This document shows positions 1 through 7,199 of a DNA stretch of 16,462 bases, in pieces. Location: assembly GCA_002682825.1 (NCBI GenBank), contig NOKP01000092.1, positions 1 to 16,462 on the forward strand. The letters run 5' to 3'. Source of the DNA: Neonectria sp. B-13 (taxonomy: Eukaryota; Ascomycota; Sordariomycetes; Hypocreales; Nectriaceae). Numbering within the stretch: the stretch's first letter is position 1; each line of letters opens with the position of its first letter. Both the position numbers and the translations under genes were made by a program. Under the pieces are notes generated by a model. It searched no databases, was not told where the DNA came from, and saw only the letters and a program-made list of their open reading frames with translations.

Positions 1-204
1 ACGCCAACTGGGTCTAGAGATTGGACTAAAGAGGAGATGATAGCCTACCTAGATTGGAGCAAGGCAGAAGATGACCGGGTCGAGGCTCAGATAGCTGGGG
101 AGATGGAAAACAACCTTTGGTCTAGTAGAAGAGGTATGCGTGAGATCTGGGAGGCGGCCGCGGCAGATGGTGAGGCGCAGCAGGCTTTCTATTCAGGTAG
201 ATAA
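1..204 (+). CDS. C-terminal end of an unrecognised protein (5' part outside window)
   Basis: Frame 1 is open from the first base to a TAA at 202-204 and gives 67 residues. The peptide is rich in charged residues and tryptophan, with motifs such as RDWTKEEMIAYLDWSKAEDD and a GMREIWE segment, and is probably largely helical. Codon use looks like real fungal coding sequence and no stop interrupts it. I have a vague sense of similar C-termini in fungal hypothetical proteins but cannot name the family, and no function is assigned. The start and most of the gene lie to the left of the window, so it could be a full gene or another relic. About 165 nt follow before the next feature. Confidence 0.5.
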   Translation, partial: TPTGSRDWTKEEMIAYLDWSKAEDDRVEAQIAGEMENNLWSSRRGMREIWEAAAADGEAQQAFYSGR

Positions 205-300
205 CTAAGAATTCATCGCCGTTCCGGATCATCGGATTTGAACGTTGCCTAAGAACTGCAGTTGTGGTGTTGGGGCCTAATTGAGGGCTGACATAATCCG

Positions 301-340
301 CACGCCTACGCGTGCACGAGTGGAGGCGCGCCTAGGCGTG
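301..340. repeat. 8-bp inverted repeat in a GC-rich patch
   Basis: CACGCCTA at 301-308 is the exact reverse complement of TAGGCGTG at 333-340, with a 24-nt GC-rich spacer that itself contains CGCGTGCACG. It lies between the end of the first gene and the F-box relic. It may be a hairpin, an operator-like site or the edge of a small mobile element; the sequence alone does not decide. Confidence 0.4.
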
Positions 341-370
341 TGCCTATGGGGCCCCGGTTTAAGTAGATAA

Positions 371-741
371 TTAGACACTTGTGGAACAGAAAACCACTGT
401 ACTAAACTGGGCAAAAGTGTAAGGAACCCTACTCTTGGGATCCCAGTAATAACAGCCTATCTCGTGCTCGATAACACTTATGTCCATAGTTTCAGAGTCC
501 TTTGTCAACTGTAGCGAGTCCCAGCGCTGATCAACCTTGCCCTCAGCCGCATGTCGCCGCCAGAGATTCCGCATGGGCGGCGGCTCTCGCGGGTTGCCTC
601 GCTCAGGGGAAGACGCACGACGTAGTAGTAAGAGTCCCACTTTTCGTGCTCTGGCTGCTGCTTGGTCTTGTTGGACAGGCAGTAGAAGTGGTCGTCGTAG
701 ATCTCAAAGTAGATATTCTGGCCTAAATTGGACCCTCTCAT
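371..741 (-). pseudogene. Fragment of a fungal F-box family protein, frame-shifted
   Basis: Two minus-strand frames complement each other. From 741 downward one reads NIYFEIYDDHFYCLSNKT and KWDSYYYVVRLPL. From about 570 another continues with MRNLWRRHAAEG, DQRWDSLQL and SVIEHE, ending in a TAA at 371-373. From memory, fungal F-box proteins carry, after the F-box, a region of the form YDGxFYxxSNQT, then WxSFYHCxRFPL, then WRRQHxEGPIxDxWTDLxL; the order and spacing agree with what is seen. The frame changes at about 565-575, and no F-box is visible upstream of 741, where the sequence becomes AT-rich and non-coding. I read it as a truncated C-terminal remnant. An intron hiding the shift is possible but no good GT/AG pair was found. 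Confidence 0.5.
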
Positions 742-823
742 TTAGTGTATTGTTCACATGGCCACCAGTGTGGAGTTATTCACTTTTTTATTGTTTGTGT
801 GTTTTTCTGTTTATCTTAGTAAG

Positions 824-830
824 TATATAA
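824..830 (+). promoter_or_regulatory. TATA box of the secreted-protein gene
   Basis: TATATAA lies 77 nt upstream of the ATG at 907, a usual distance for a filamentous-fungal TATA plus short leader. The preceding stretch (775-820) is T-rich. Confidence 0.45.
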
Positions 831-906
831 GGTTGGCCTAAGCCCATAACTTCCATAGATATAGAGGGGCTTAGCATTTTTATTCTACGTCTACTCCGTA
901 CCTAAG

Positions 907-1550
907 ATGTTGCTTTCTTTGCTCGTATGCGCCATTCCTGCCGCAAACGCCTTTTGGCCCCATGCAAAATTTCACCTAATGTCATCCCCCTTCGAACAGC
1001 CCCCTAAAAGCAAAGAGGAAAGGGCTATCACACCAACCTCTACGACGACCCCCACCCCAACCGTTGATATAGTTGTCAATATGAGCTCTGAGCTCGTTTC
1101 CATGGGTTCAAATAGACTTAGATGTCATACACGTTGGCCATGGGATCAAGCTATTGAGGCAGATCAAGACTTTCAGAGGCAAGCTGTACAAGAATTCTGC
1201 GCCGATTTCGGAGGCCAAGTGGTAGGTAGCCTAAATGAGGATATAACTGCCCTATACAGAGATGAAGAAGTACGGTTCTATCTGATATCCGTCAGCTGGA
1301 GGCCTAACTGCATAGGGGATCAACAGAAGATTGATCCCTTGAAATGCTATGAACTACTGACAAAGACTAGGGACTGTAAGGCGGCTTCCTGATCGTAGCT
1401 TATTCATAAACTAACATACAAATAGGCAACAATGGCGGGCGAGGTGGGTGCTGGAGTGAAGAAGAAGAGTGTCTGCAATATGACTACCAATTTTTGTCAA
1501 TTCTATGGAGTGGGAGTGGGATAGATATAAGCTATCTCTTGCCTGTATAG
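907..1550 (+). CDS. Small secreted cysteine-rich protein, two exons
   Basis: Unspliced, the frame stops at 1390-1392 (161 aa). A 50-nt intron at 1376-1425 fits better: donor GTAAGG, branch ACTAAC at 1410-1415, acceptor AATAG. Splicing keeps the frame, rebuilds a Cys codon across the junction and adds about 40 residues to a TAG at 1548-1550, for 197 aa in all. Residues 1-15 (MLLSLLVCAIPAANA) form a signal peptide with a good cleavage site before Phe16. A Thr/Pro-rich linker follows (41-52). The mature part has Cys at 73, 98, 135, 147, 157, 165 and 172, including the segment CNNGGRGGC, which resembles fungal secreted proteins ending in a C-N-x-G-G pattern. Probably exported and disulphide-bonded. 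Its role is unknown; an effector-like or cell-wall role is only a guess. The last 22 residues lack a family pattern, so the 3' end could be altered. Confidence 0.65.
1376..1425 (+). other. Predicted 50-nt intron of the secreted-protein gene
   Basis: Donor GTAAGG, branch-site ACTAAC about 10 nt before the acceptor, and acceptor AATAG are all close to the filamentous-fungal consensus. Splicing keeps the reading frame and removes the TGA at 1390-1392. Confidence 0.65.
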
Positions 1551-1669
1551 TAGTACGAGCGATGCTACAGGGGAAGGACTTAGTCTATACCTAAGTGAGG
1601 TGACAAATAAGAACAAGACTTTTGGGCAAATGAACGATATAATGGACAAAGCTAATAGGGCTATTAGAG

Positions 1670-2069
1670 TTAGGCTGATTTGGACCGCGGCATGAGGCAT
1701 ATACGAGCCCCGGCTTGATTCGATCGAGACTAACAAGGTGGCCGACAATGTCTGCTGCGCCAGCGCAAGCTTCTTCATCGGTGACATATATCTCCGGCTG
1801 CTTGGCACCTTGAGACCTGCGAGCGGATTCTTGGTACAGTGTGCAGGTTGATGGAGAGCCTAGTGCAGGCTCGAGCATGGCGTTCCCCTATCGTGAGGAT
1901 GCTTGCCTTTGCTTCCGCCTATGATCGCTTGAGCACCTACCTTCTGCGCTCTGTTCAGCCAGCTCAGTTCTCTTATTCCGCACACATGCGCCCATACGGT
2001 GGAGGCAAAGTCCATGGTTGGTGCCGCCGCAGCCGTGAAGAGCTGCCTTGCTGTCTGACGTGATAGCAT
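1670..2069 (-). pseudogene. Decayed C-terminal part of a Tad-like LINE reverse transcriptase ORF
   Basis: Reading down from 2069, one frame gives RQLFTAAAAPTMDFASTVWAH and then ELSWLNRAQKVGAQAIIGG. This matches the region after the catalytic core of fungal Tad/I-type LINE ORF2 proteins (xAPTMDYASPVWxH, WxNRxQKIGAQAITG). A second frame continues AEAKASILTIGERHARA and LSINLHTVPRIRSQ. A third reads RRYMSPMKKLALA near 1800-1770. All three pieces are in the family's normal order, so this is a colinear relic broken by frame shifts. The residues normally between GAQAI(T)G and AEAEA are missing, suggesting a deletion. The YxDD core, RNase H region and 3' tail are not seen. It looks much older than the LINE at the right end of the window. 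Confidence 0.65.
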
Positions 2070-2108
2070 TTCGAGCCTACTTTACTCAAGAATATATAAT
2101 AGAAGTGT

Positions 2109-2230
2109 GCCGCATTTCCACTTCGGCACCAATCATAGCCTTTAAATATTTACCCTCATTGCGGCTAGGAAATACGCCGCATTTCTAGTCTAGGTATGTG
2201 TAGCAAAAATGCGAAATGTAGCGCATTTCT
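2109..2230. repeat. Cluster of GCATTT-containing short repeats and small inverted repeats
   Basis: GCCGCATTTC occurs at 2109-2118 and again at 2176-2185, and AGCGCATTTCT is seen at 2220-2230. At 2207-2228, AAATGC and GCATTT form an inverted pair, overlapping a second pair GAAATG/CATTTC (2213-2218 and 2224-2229). GCGGC at 2161-2165 pairs with GCCGC at 2176-2180. The surroundings are AT-rich. Function is unknown; a protein-binding cluster or a small decayed mobile element are both possible. Confidence 0.4.
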
Positions 2231-2312
2231 GACACGAAGACTTGTGCCATCCCTATAGAGCTCAATATAATATACTGAACTCCCTCGTAAGTCTTATCCT
2301 GACTAATCTAAC

Positions 2313-2705
2313 TTGATAACCTCTCCTTTCTACTTTCGCGAGTTTAACATGACTGACCTCACGACCTGTACTGAAAGTACAACCTCATTACCCTCAGGCC
2401 AGGTTCAAAAGCGTGTTATTTTACAATCAGAGCCTGCCATCATCTACAAACAATGCAGCTTCACAATCAACCCCAAACGCGCATCACAACACCCAGGCGA
2501 TCAGGGTGATGTAGTCAAATCTGCTTGTCGCAGTCTAAAGGCTCTCATTTGTTCATTACGCCTGCCAGACCCAGATGGCCTCCCTTTACGACCTGATAGC
2601 TCGAGTCTTCATCCACATCTGACAATCAAACGAGGCGAGGCTTGCAAGCACTGCGGTCTGAGAGCACCGCCCACGTACCTTGATTCCTGTGACTGCCACC
2701 CCTAG
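2313..2705 (+). pseudogene. Fragment of an OrsD/DUF3505-like fungal C2H2 protein
   Basis: The 130-residue frame carries, in order, YKQCSFTINPKRASQH (residues about 46-61), a basic stretch, SLRLPDPDGLPLRPD (about 82-96), HPHLTIKRG and CKHCGLRA (about 117-124). This order is typical of the fungal DUF3505 family (related to OrsD of the orsellinic-acid cluster), which has a degenerate CxxC...H..H unit, a PDPxxLPLRPDG segment and a second CxHCGLR finger. The first Cys of the first unit appears to be Tyr (TAC), so that finger is broken, and the frame stops directly after the second CxxC pair, before its histidines. Another frame is open from about 2693 to 2929 (ALHDLIDRQVDACILVLM and onward) and may be more of the same gene, but I do not recognise it. 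Best read as a degenerate, truncated copy. Confidence 0.5.
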
Positions 2706-2708
2706 CTT

Positions 2709-2722
2709 GGCATGGCCATGCC
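2709..2722. repeat. 14-bp perfect palindrome
   Basis: GGCATGGCCATGCC is its own reverse complement. It lies just after the stop of the C2H2-like fragment. It may be chance or a dimeric-protein binding site. Confidence 0.3.
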
Positions 2723-2929
2723 GATGTTCCTACCTCTCATCAGGCTCTCCATGACCTGATTGATCGGCAAGTTGATGCATGTATTTTGGTACTCATGGCA
2801 GATACACTGACCAAAGTTCGATGGGGGATCATGCACTCAGGTGTTGTTCTGCGAGGCTTGGTTCCGCAGCGCTTGATTAACGAGTACGATCAGTTTGAGG
2901 ATTCAAGGGGCCTCCCGTTGAATATCTAA

Positions 2930-3586
2930 ACAAACATAATTGAATTATGATACATTCATGATATTTACACGTTTATCCTTCCGAATTTGCCTTCTTTGTG
3001 ATACCCTGCTATTAGTTAGAGTTAGGAGACGATGCTGATGATTCATTCGGAGACTACCTTTAATCACTAAACGTTGATAACTTCATGTCTTCCGGTGTTG
3101 CAAACGGAGGCCAGTGGCCACCTGAGAAGATAATTGAACCGAGGCAATTGCATGGAACTATCTAGAGCAACCTAAACCATCACGCCCATGGCAGCAGTGG
3201 CGACCCCATTTGCCGCGGTGCAGTCATTGCACAAGAGAGTTAAGGTTTCCTCCAAGGGAAAACCCATCCATTCTTGAGTCATGCTGTCCTATCAATGCGA
3301 AGCTCCTGCAATAAGCACTTCAAGGCGTAACTTAACCCTGTAATAAGAGACGCAAAGTGTGTTGGGTCGTGGCTTGACGAGTCACTTTTTCCTGGACCAG
3401 AAGGAACGCTTACCTTCGGTAAGTCAAGGCAGATGGAAGAGGCTGATTATCTTACTACCGTTGTTATCAGCAACATTGGCAATTGAGCACTGGATTGCAC
3501 CACCGATGCAACTGAATTTTCCCCATTTCCGATACCAAAGGCTGAACTGATGCTAGAAACTGATGCTAGACCTTGCAGTTGTGTGA
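2930..3586. other. Region without recognisable gene
   Basis: AT-leaning sequence with only short open frames on either strand (the longest, 3359-3550 on the plus strand, has no recognisable motif). A 13-bp unit (AACTGATGCTAGA) is repeated twice in tandem at 3545-3570, close to the 3' end of the neighbouring minus-strand pseudogene. No RNA gene, TIR or promoter could be supported. Confidence 0.5.
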
Positions 3587-5086
3587 CTAATATGCCATGT
3601 TCTTCCGGCTTCTAAGTAACCTCCAGCAGTCGTGTGTGCTTTGGTACTTTGAAAGAGTGGGCCATGTCTCCGGAAGCAAAAGATCGAACTCGGTTGACAT
3701 CGCTGCATCAACATTTAGTTCGCTAATCGTGCTCGCGTTTGCGTTGAATCTAGATGATCTATCAAAGTTTAACATAACATGCTCAGCATCGATGTCCGCA
3801 GTCCTTGTAGAAGCCACATCTGCGAACCCCACCGAAGACTTATCCGGGTTCCCGACATCTGGATGCAATGGTTTATGCGTTCCGGCAGGAGACCTGTGGT
3901 AATGGCGAAGCTTGACGTTCCACTGTGGTCATGGTTGCCGCTAGTGGAACATTCAACTCCAGCATATCCAAATATCGAGCGATTCCCTCACTTTGAGACC
4001 CGACTTCCAATGACAAAGTTTGCCTCCCCATCGTAACACCACTGTCCGCCACGAAGCTCATCGGGGGTCGGTTATCCTGTCTGTTGAATGTTTCTCCTCT
4101 GATTTCTCGAGGATATTGGACCGGTGGATTGATACGACTGCCAAGTCTCAAACAGGCGACTTATACCTTCGGCTATTACCCGATCCAACGCCCTCTGGCG
4201 CTCTTCTTCTGAAAGCTCCTGTCTCAAAAAGCCCGGGTTCGACATTATCTGCTCTCTCAACAAGGCCGGGCCACGGCTATAACTGTATTCCCGGAAGAGA
4301 CGCATCCCCACTGAAAGATCGGTGTTTACATACGCGGACGTTGGCTTTGGGTGTTCAGGGAAAATAGTCTCCCAGATCGTAAACCATTGACCCTCTTCAC
4401 CGAGACTCGGTTTCGATCTTTTGGAAAGCTTATAGCGTTGATCGTACGATATCCCTTCCAGCGTCGAAGGATTCTGACTGAAACATGCTCGCTCGCTGAT
4501 GTGATTCTGTAGGATTTGCAAAGTTTGCAAAGTTTGTAGATAAGCACAGCTGGCAGTATCATTCAGGCGTGTGTCGCCGAGTCAGATGCTGTTTGACGTC
4601 TCGAATTCTGCTCAGTTGCCTCGTGCAGCATTCACCGTGTTCAATGGAGTCTCGCTTTAAATACGGGCAAGCAAACGACTTCTTAGAAACTTCGGAGGGA
4701 TCGCAATTTGTTTTCTTTTGCGGTGGTCGTTGGAAACTATCCTGGTCAGCATCATCACTGTCGTCATTCCCCCGTTTCCGCTTTAGATGATTGTGACTTG
4801 AGGCGTCTCTAGCACTGCTGTTTGACTGTCTTTGTGCACTTGTAGATGCGCTGTATCTTTGACCGCTCTGTCTGGCAGACGAGGGGTGTTGCGCCAGGGT
4901 TCGATATCCAGATAGAAGTTGAAGCAGCACGGGCTTAAGAATGAGGTATAATGGTTCGTTGATATCCAGTCGCTTAGTTTCTTCTGAAGCATCCGATATT
5001 GAAAGCTGATCTGTATCGAAAGAGTCATCACCGGATGAGGTTTCTGTCGCTGATTGAAAGTCTCTCTGACTTCCTGAGAGTTCCAT
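3587..5086 (-). pseudogene. C2H2-finger-like fungal nuclear protein, broken by a stop and frame shifts
   Basis: The ATG at 5086 opens 175 residues: an acidic/Ser-rich N-terminus, a LILKPVLLQLLSGYRTL segment (about 48-64), a basic KRKR putative nuclear signal (102-105), then FACPYLKRDSIEHGECC and RIRDVKQHLTRRHTPE, a C2H2-like finger (C140, C153/C154, H167, H172). In fungal relatives Phe-Tyr-Cys follows. Here the codon is TGA (4559-4561) and the same frame goes on as YCQLC, so the stop replaces a coding codon. A shift near 4490 moves to the frame with STLEGISYDQRYKLSKRSKP, EEGQWFTIWE, FPEHPKPTSAY and MRLFREY, all conserved in this family. A second shift near 4070 leads to MSFVADSGVTMG, and a third near 3870 to the last 93 residues ending at 3587. 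No introns explain these changes. The family is fungal-specific, often annotated only as C2H2-type; its function is unknown to me. Confidence 0.6.
4515..4532 (-). repeat. 9-bp tandem duplication inside the C2H2 pseudogene
   Basis: TTTGCAAAG occurs twice in tandem on the plus strand, followed by TTTGTAG. It lies right after the CxxC of the second finger, between the in-frame stop and the first frame shift, and adds three residues to the reading frame. Probably replication slippage. Confidence 0.45.
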
Positions 5087-5090
5087 ATGG

Positions 5091-6379
5091 TTAGAAATTA
5101 CGCTTCTGAAACGAGAGATCTGGAAGCATGCCCTGGGATGGAGAATATTGAGGGTTACAACTTCCTAGAATGTGGCGATCCGACTCCATATTCAAAACAT
5201 TGGCACCAGAGGGAGGCTCATCACAACAACAGCGCTTGGTGATGGAGTCCAGAGGGTGCCAAAGACAGACATTGTCAGTCTGGTTCACCAATTTCAGTGA
5301 CGTCTCTGGTCCAGTGATCAAAACCTGTCCTTCAAAAATGCAAGCCTGTTTGGCCCGCATCAGATATAATAGCATGCCCAAGGAAAGCTCTAGGCCTAGA
5401 TATCCCTCTGGCCGTCGAGCGATGGGATACCCCTGGATAAGGTTGTGTCCTCCTACCACGGCTTCCCAAGAATTATGCGTTCCTCGTGCAGAACGATCTG
5501 AGTTAGCCGCATTAGTGATGTCGAGCACAACATGACATTGGCCACAGTAGTTCGAGCTTCGCGGAGGTGTGGCCCGAACATCGATCTTTTCGATTGAGGG
5601 CGTCAAGTCAACGACGACATCTCGACCACTGTTTGAGAAAGCAGATGCGAGCCAAGCCAGCTGTTCTCCACATTCTGCAATAGAGTATGCCGTTCCGGAT
5701 ACTTTGACCATAAGTCTAGAAGCAAATATTCTTGCGACAATGGGGGCATTAGCCAGCGACTTGGCTAGGTACGTTAGACCGATTAGTATGAAGCACAACA
5801 GGACGGGACGGATTTGGTTGTCTTACCAGGTACTAGGCTACTGGGGCTCGCAATCGCTTCTTGAAGCGCATTCAACATTTGCAACCCATTAGCTGGCCAT
5901 GTTTGACTCATGTACTGCCTCACTGTGAGTGTCTGTGCCTCGTCCGGTGAGCCTGTCAGGACAGCAAAACTTGAAAACGATTGAGCCGGCCACAATGAAG
6001 GCTCAGTGTTTTCGCGTTCGAGACGCAGTCCCATGTTCGGGTGCCAGTCAAGAACGAATGTCAATTCATGACTGGCAGGTGCATACCGCTTACTGATGGT
6101 TCCCGTTGGGAGCTTCTCGAGAAGGCTGCAGCAAATGCTCTCGATCACGATGCATGGACGCGAATGCTCCCACTGCAGCATAGCTTCCCTCTGAAAGCTG
6201 GTGCCTTCGTCGTCGTCGTCGTCGTCGTCGTCGTCTTTAACGCCGTGGAAAATGTCCTCGCCTCTGGCCGCAGGTATATCGTCTTCATCTTTACTTTGCC
6301 ACAAAGCCATCTTGTCACTTAAAGCCATTCCGGCAAGGCCATCTCGACTATCCTCGGGTTGATTGTCAATATCGTTCAT
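5091..6379 (-). CDS. Fungal-specific protein of unknown function, two exons
   Basis: Exon 1 runs 6379-5827 and exon 2 5764-5091; the predicted protein has 408 residues. The 62-nt intron has donor GTAAGA, branch TCTAAC and acceptor CCTAG, and splicing joins the two long frames exactly (Gly-Ala-Lys across the junction). Visible blocks are an acidic N-terminus with a nine-Asp run, VLDWHPNMGLRL, a PDEAQTLTVRQYMSQTWPANG block, then GTAYSIAECGEQLAWLASA, CHVVLDITN, SWEAVVGGHNLIQGYPIARR and GYLGLELSLGMLL. From memory this block order (TWP...GEQLAWL...GYPIxRR...GLELP) recurs in a family of fungal hypothetical proteins with no assigned biochemistry. No transmembrane segment or catalytic motif is clear. 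Its stop lies only 4 nt before the ATG of the next minus-strand frame, which is unusually tight, so the C-terminus may be truncated or the two may once have been one transcript. No internal stops, so it could still be functional. Confidence 0.6.
5765..5826 (-). other. Predicted 62-nt intron
   Basis: Read on the minus strand: GTAAGA donor, TCTAAC branch site and CCTAG acceptor. Splicing is phase 1 and joins the 198- and 235-codon frames without a stop. Confidence 0.7.
6208..6235. repeat. CGT trinucleotide microsatellite encoding a poly-Asp run
   Basis: Nine CGT units on the plus strand, read as GAC codons on the minus strand, encode a run of nine Asp in the N-terminal acidic part of the gene at 5091-6379. 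The repeat changes length in multiples of one codon, so it can vary between isolates without breaking the frame. Confidence 0.85.
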
Positions 6380-6615
6380 TGCTGCTGGAGATGTATTGAG
6401 AGCAGGGCTGACTGGGGTCTAGTTTCCTAGGCCAGAGTACATGTGTTGTAAACGTCAAGTTGAACCTCTGGAATCGTTCCGTGACTGGAGGCCTGAACGA
6501 GGCTGAGTCAGTCGCATCAGCACAGATGTGCCTTGTTGTCTCATTGGCAGATGTCACCCCTGCTCGACACCCAGAAACAGCCAATCAGATCCAACAGCAC
6601 AGCTGCGGTATTGCT

Positions 6616-6960
6616 TCACGATGTGAGTTTGCGCTCTGCCCATGGCGGCCTAGAAAAGTGGCCATACTGCATCAGTGTGGCGATGCCCCACGAGAGCGTT
6701 CTGACGTTGCTAGGTTGGGACAATGGTGGCGATTGCGCGACGTCAGCAAAAGAGATTTGTCGGGTAGCTGCTGCACTCACTGCGATAGCTTCAAGTTATT
6801 CGCGAACTCGCTTTAATTCATCGCCCATCTGCTTCTTGTTATCTTCCAATTGTTGACTCAACTGTCGGTTTGTATTTTGCTGCTCCTCAGCTGCTTCCTT
6901 CAAATCTCGAATTTCATCATGCTAGTTACTGATAATCCCATCTTACTCGGAGACGAAACT
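6616..6960 (-). pseudogene. Relic of a Tad-like LINE ORF1 (coiled coil and start of linker)
   Basis: One minus-strand frame reads through from 6960 to a TGA at 6616-6618 apart from three internal stops. The peptide includes HDEIRDLKEAAEEQQN, NRQLSQQLEDNKKQMGDEL, KRVRE-stop-LEAIAVSAA, then ISFADVAQSPP and SQPSNVRTLS. A long coiled coil, followed by a (S/T)(F/Y)ADVA motif and a Ser/Thr/Pro linker with NVRTLS, is the N-terminal layout of fungal LINE ORF1 proteins. The intact ORF1 at 15073-16152 has the same layout (VREQL, then TYADAAR). The internal stops are TAA, TAG and TAA, each explainable as Gln codons with C changed to T in a CpA context, as RIP would do. The RRM-like part and CCHC knuckles are absent. 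Confidence 0.6.
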
Positions 6961-7024
6961 CAAGCACACCAAAAGTCATTTCCGTTTCTAGAGCTGAGCT
7001 CCTGCTGCTCTAAGCTGAGCTGTC

Positions 7025-7134
7025 GCTGAGCTTGGGCTAAGGATCCTGGAGCCGGACTGAGCCGGGCTGAGCTTGGGCTGAGGATCCTGGAGCTCGGGCT
7101 GAGCCGGGCTGAGCTTTGGGCTGAGGTGCCTGGA
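7025..7134. repeat. Minisatellite, unit 41-42 bp, 2.6 copies
   Basis: Unit 1 (7025-7065), unit 2 (7066-7107) and partial unit 3 (7108-7134) each begin GCTGAGCTTGGGCT or a close variant and continue with GAGGATCCTGGAG and GAGCCGG. Units differ at a few positions. Within them a shorter GCTGAGC(C/T) motif recurs and extends leftward to about 6995. It lies directly upstream, in the reading sense, of the LINE ORF1 relic, so it may derive from that element's 5' region. A 78-codon minus-strand frame across it is probably not a gene. Confidence 0.7.
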
Positions 7135-7199
7135 GGGGCCCACTTTTGGGATCGCAGACCCCTGTGAGGGACCCAGATCTGGGACAATGTCCCCAAATT

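Noticed and set aside
907..1392. Single-exon reading of the secreted protein (161 aa)
   Set aside because: A consensus intron at 1376-1425 removes the stop and continues the cysteine-rich peptide, so the spliced model is preferred.
4020..4367. Plus-strand frame of 115 codons
   Set aside because: Antisense shadow of the C2H2-like pseudogene; no motif.
5170..5892. Plus-strand open frames (5170-5535, 5569-5892) as genes
   Set aside because: They are antisense to the two-exon minus-strand gene, whose frames join exactly by splicing and carry family motifs.
6460..6856. Plus-strand frames near 6460-6856 as genes
   Set aside because: No recognisable motif, and they lie opposite the LINE ORF1 relic, which explains the sequence better.
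6960..7196. Minus-strand 78-codon frame with Ser/Pro repeats
   Set aside because: The repeats come from the minisatellite, and no start context or family motif supports a gene.
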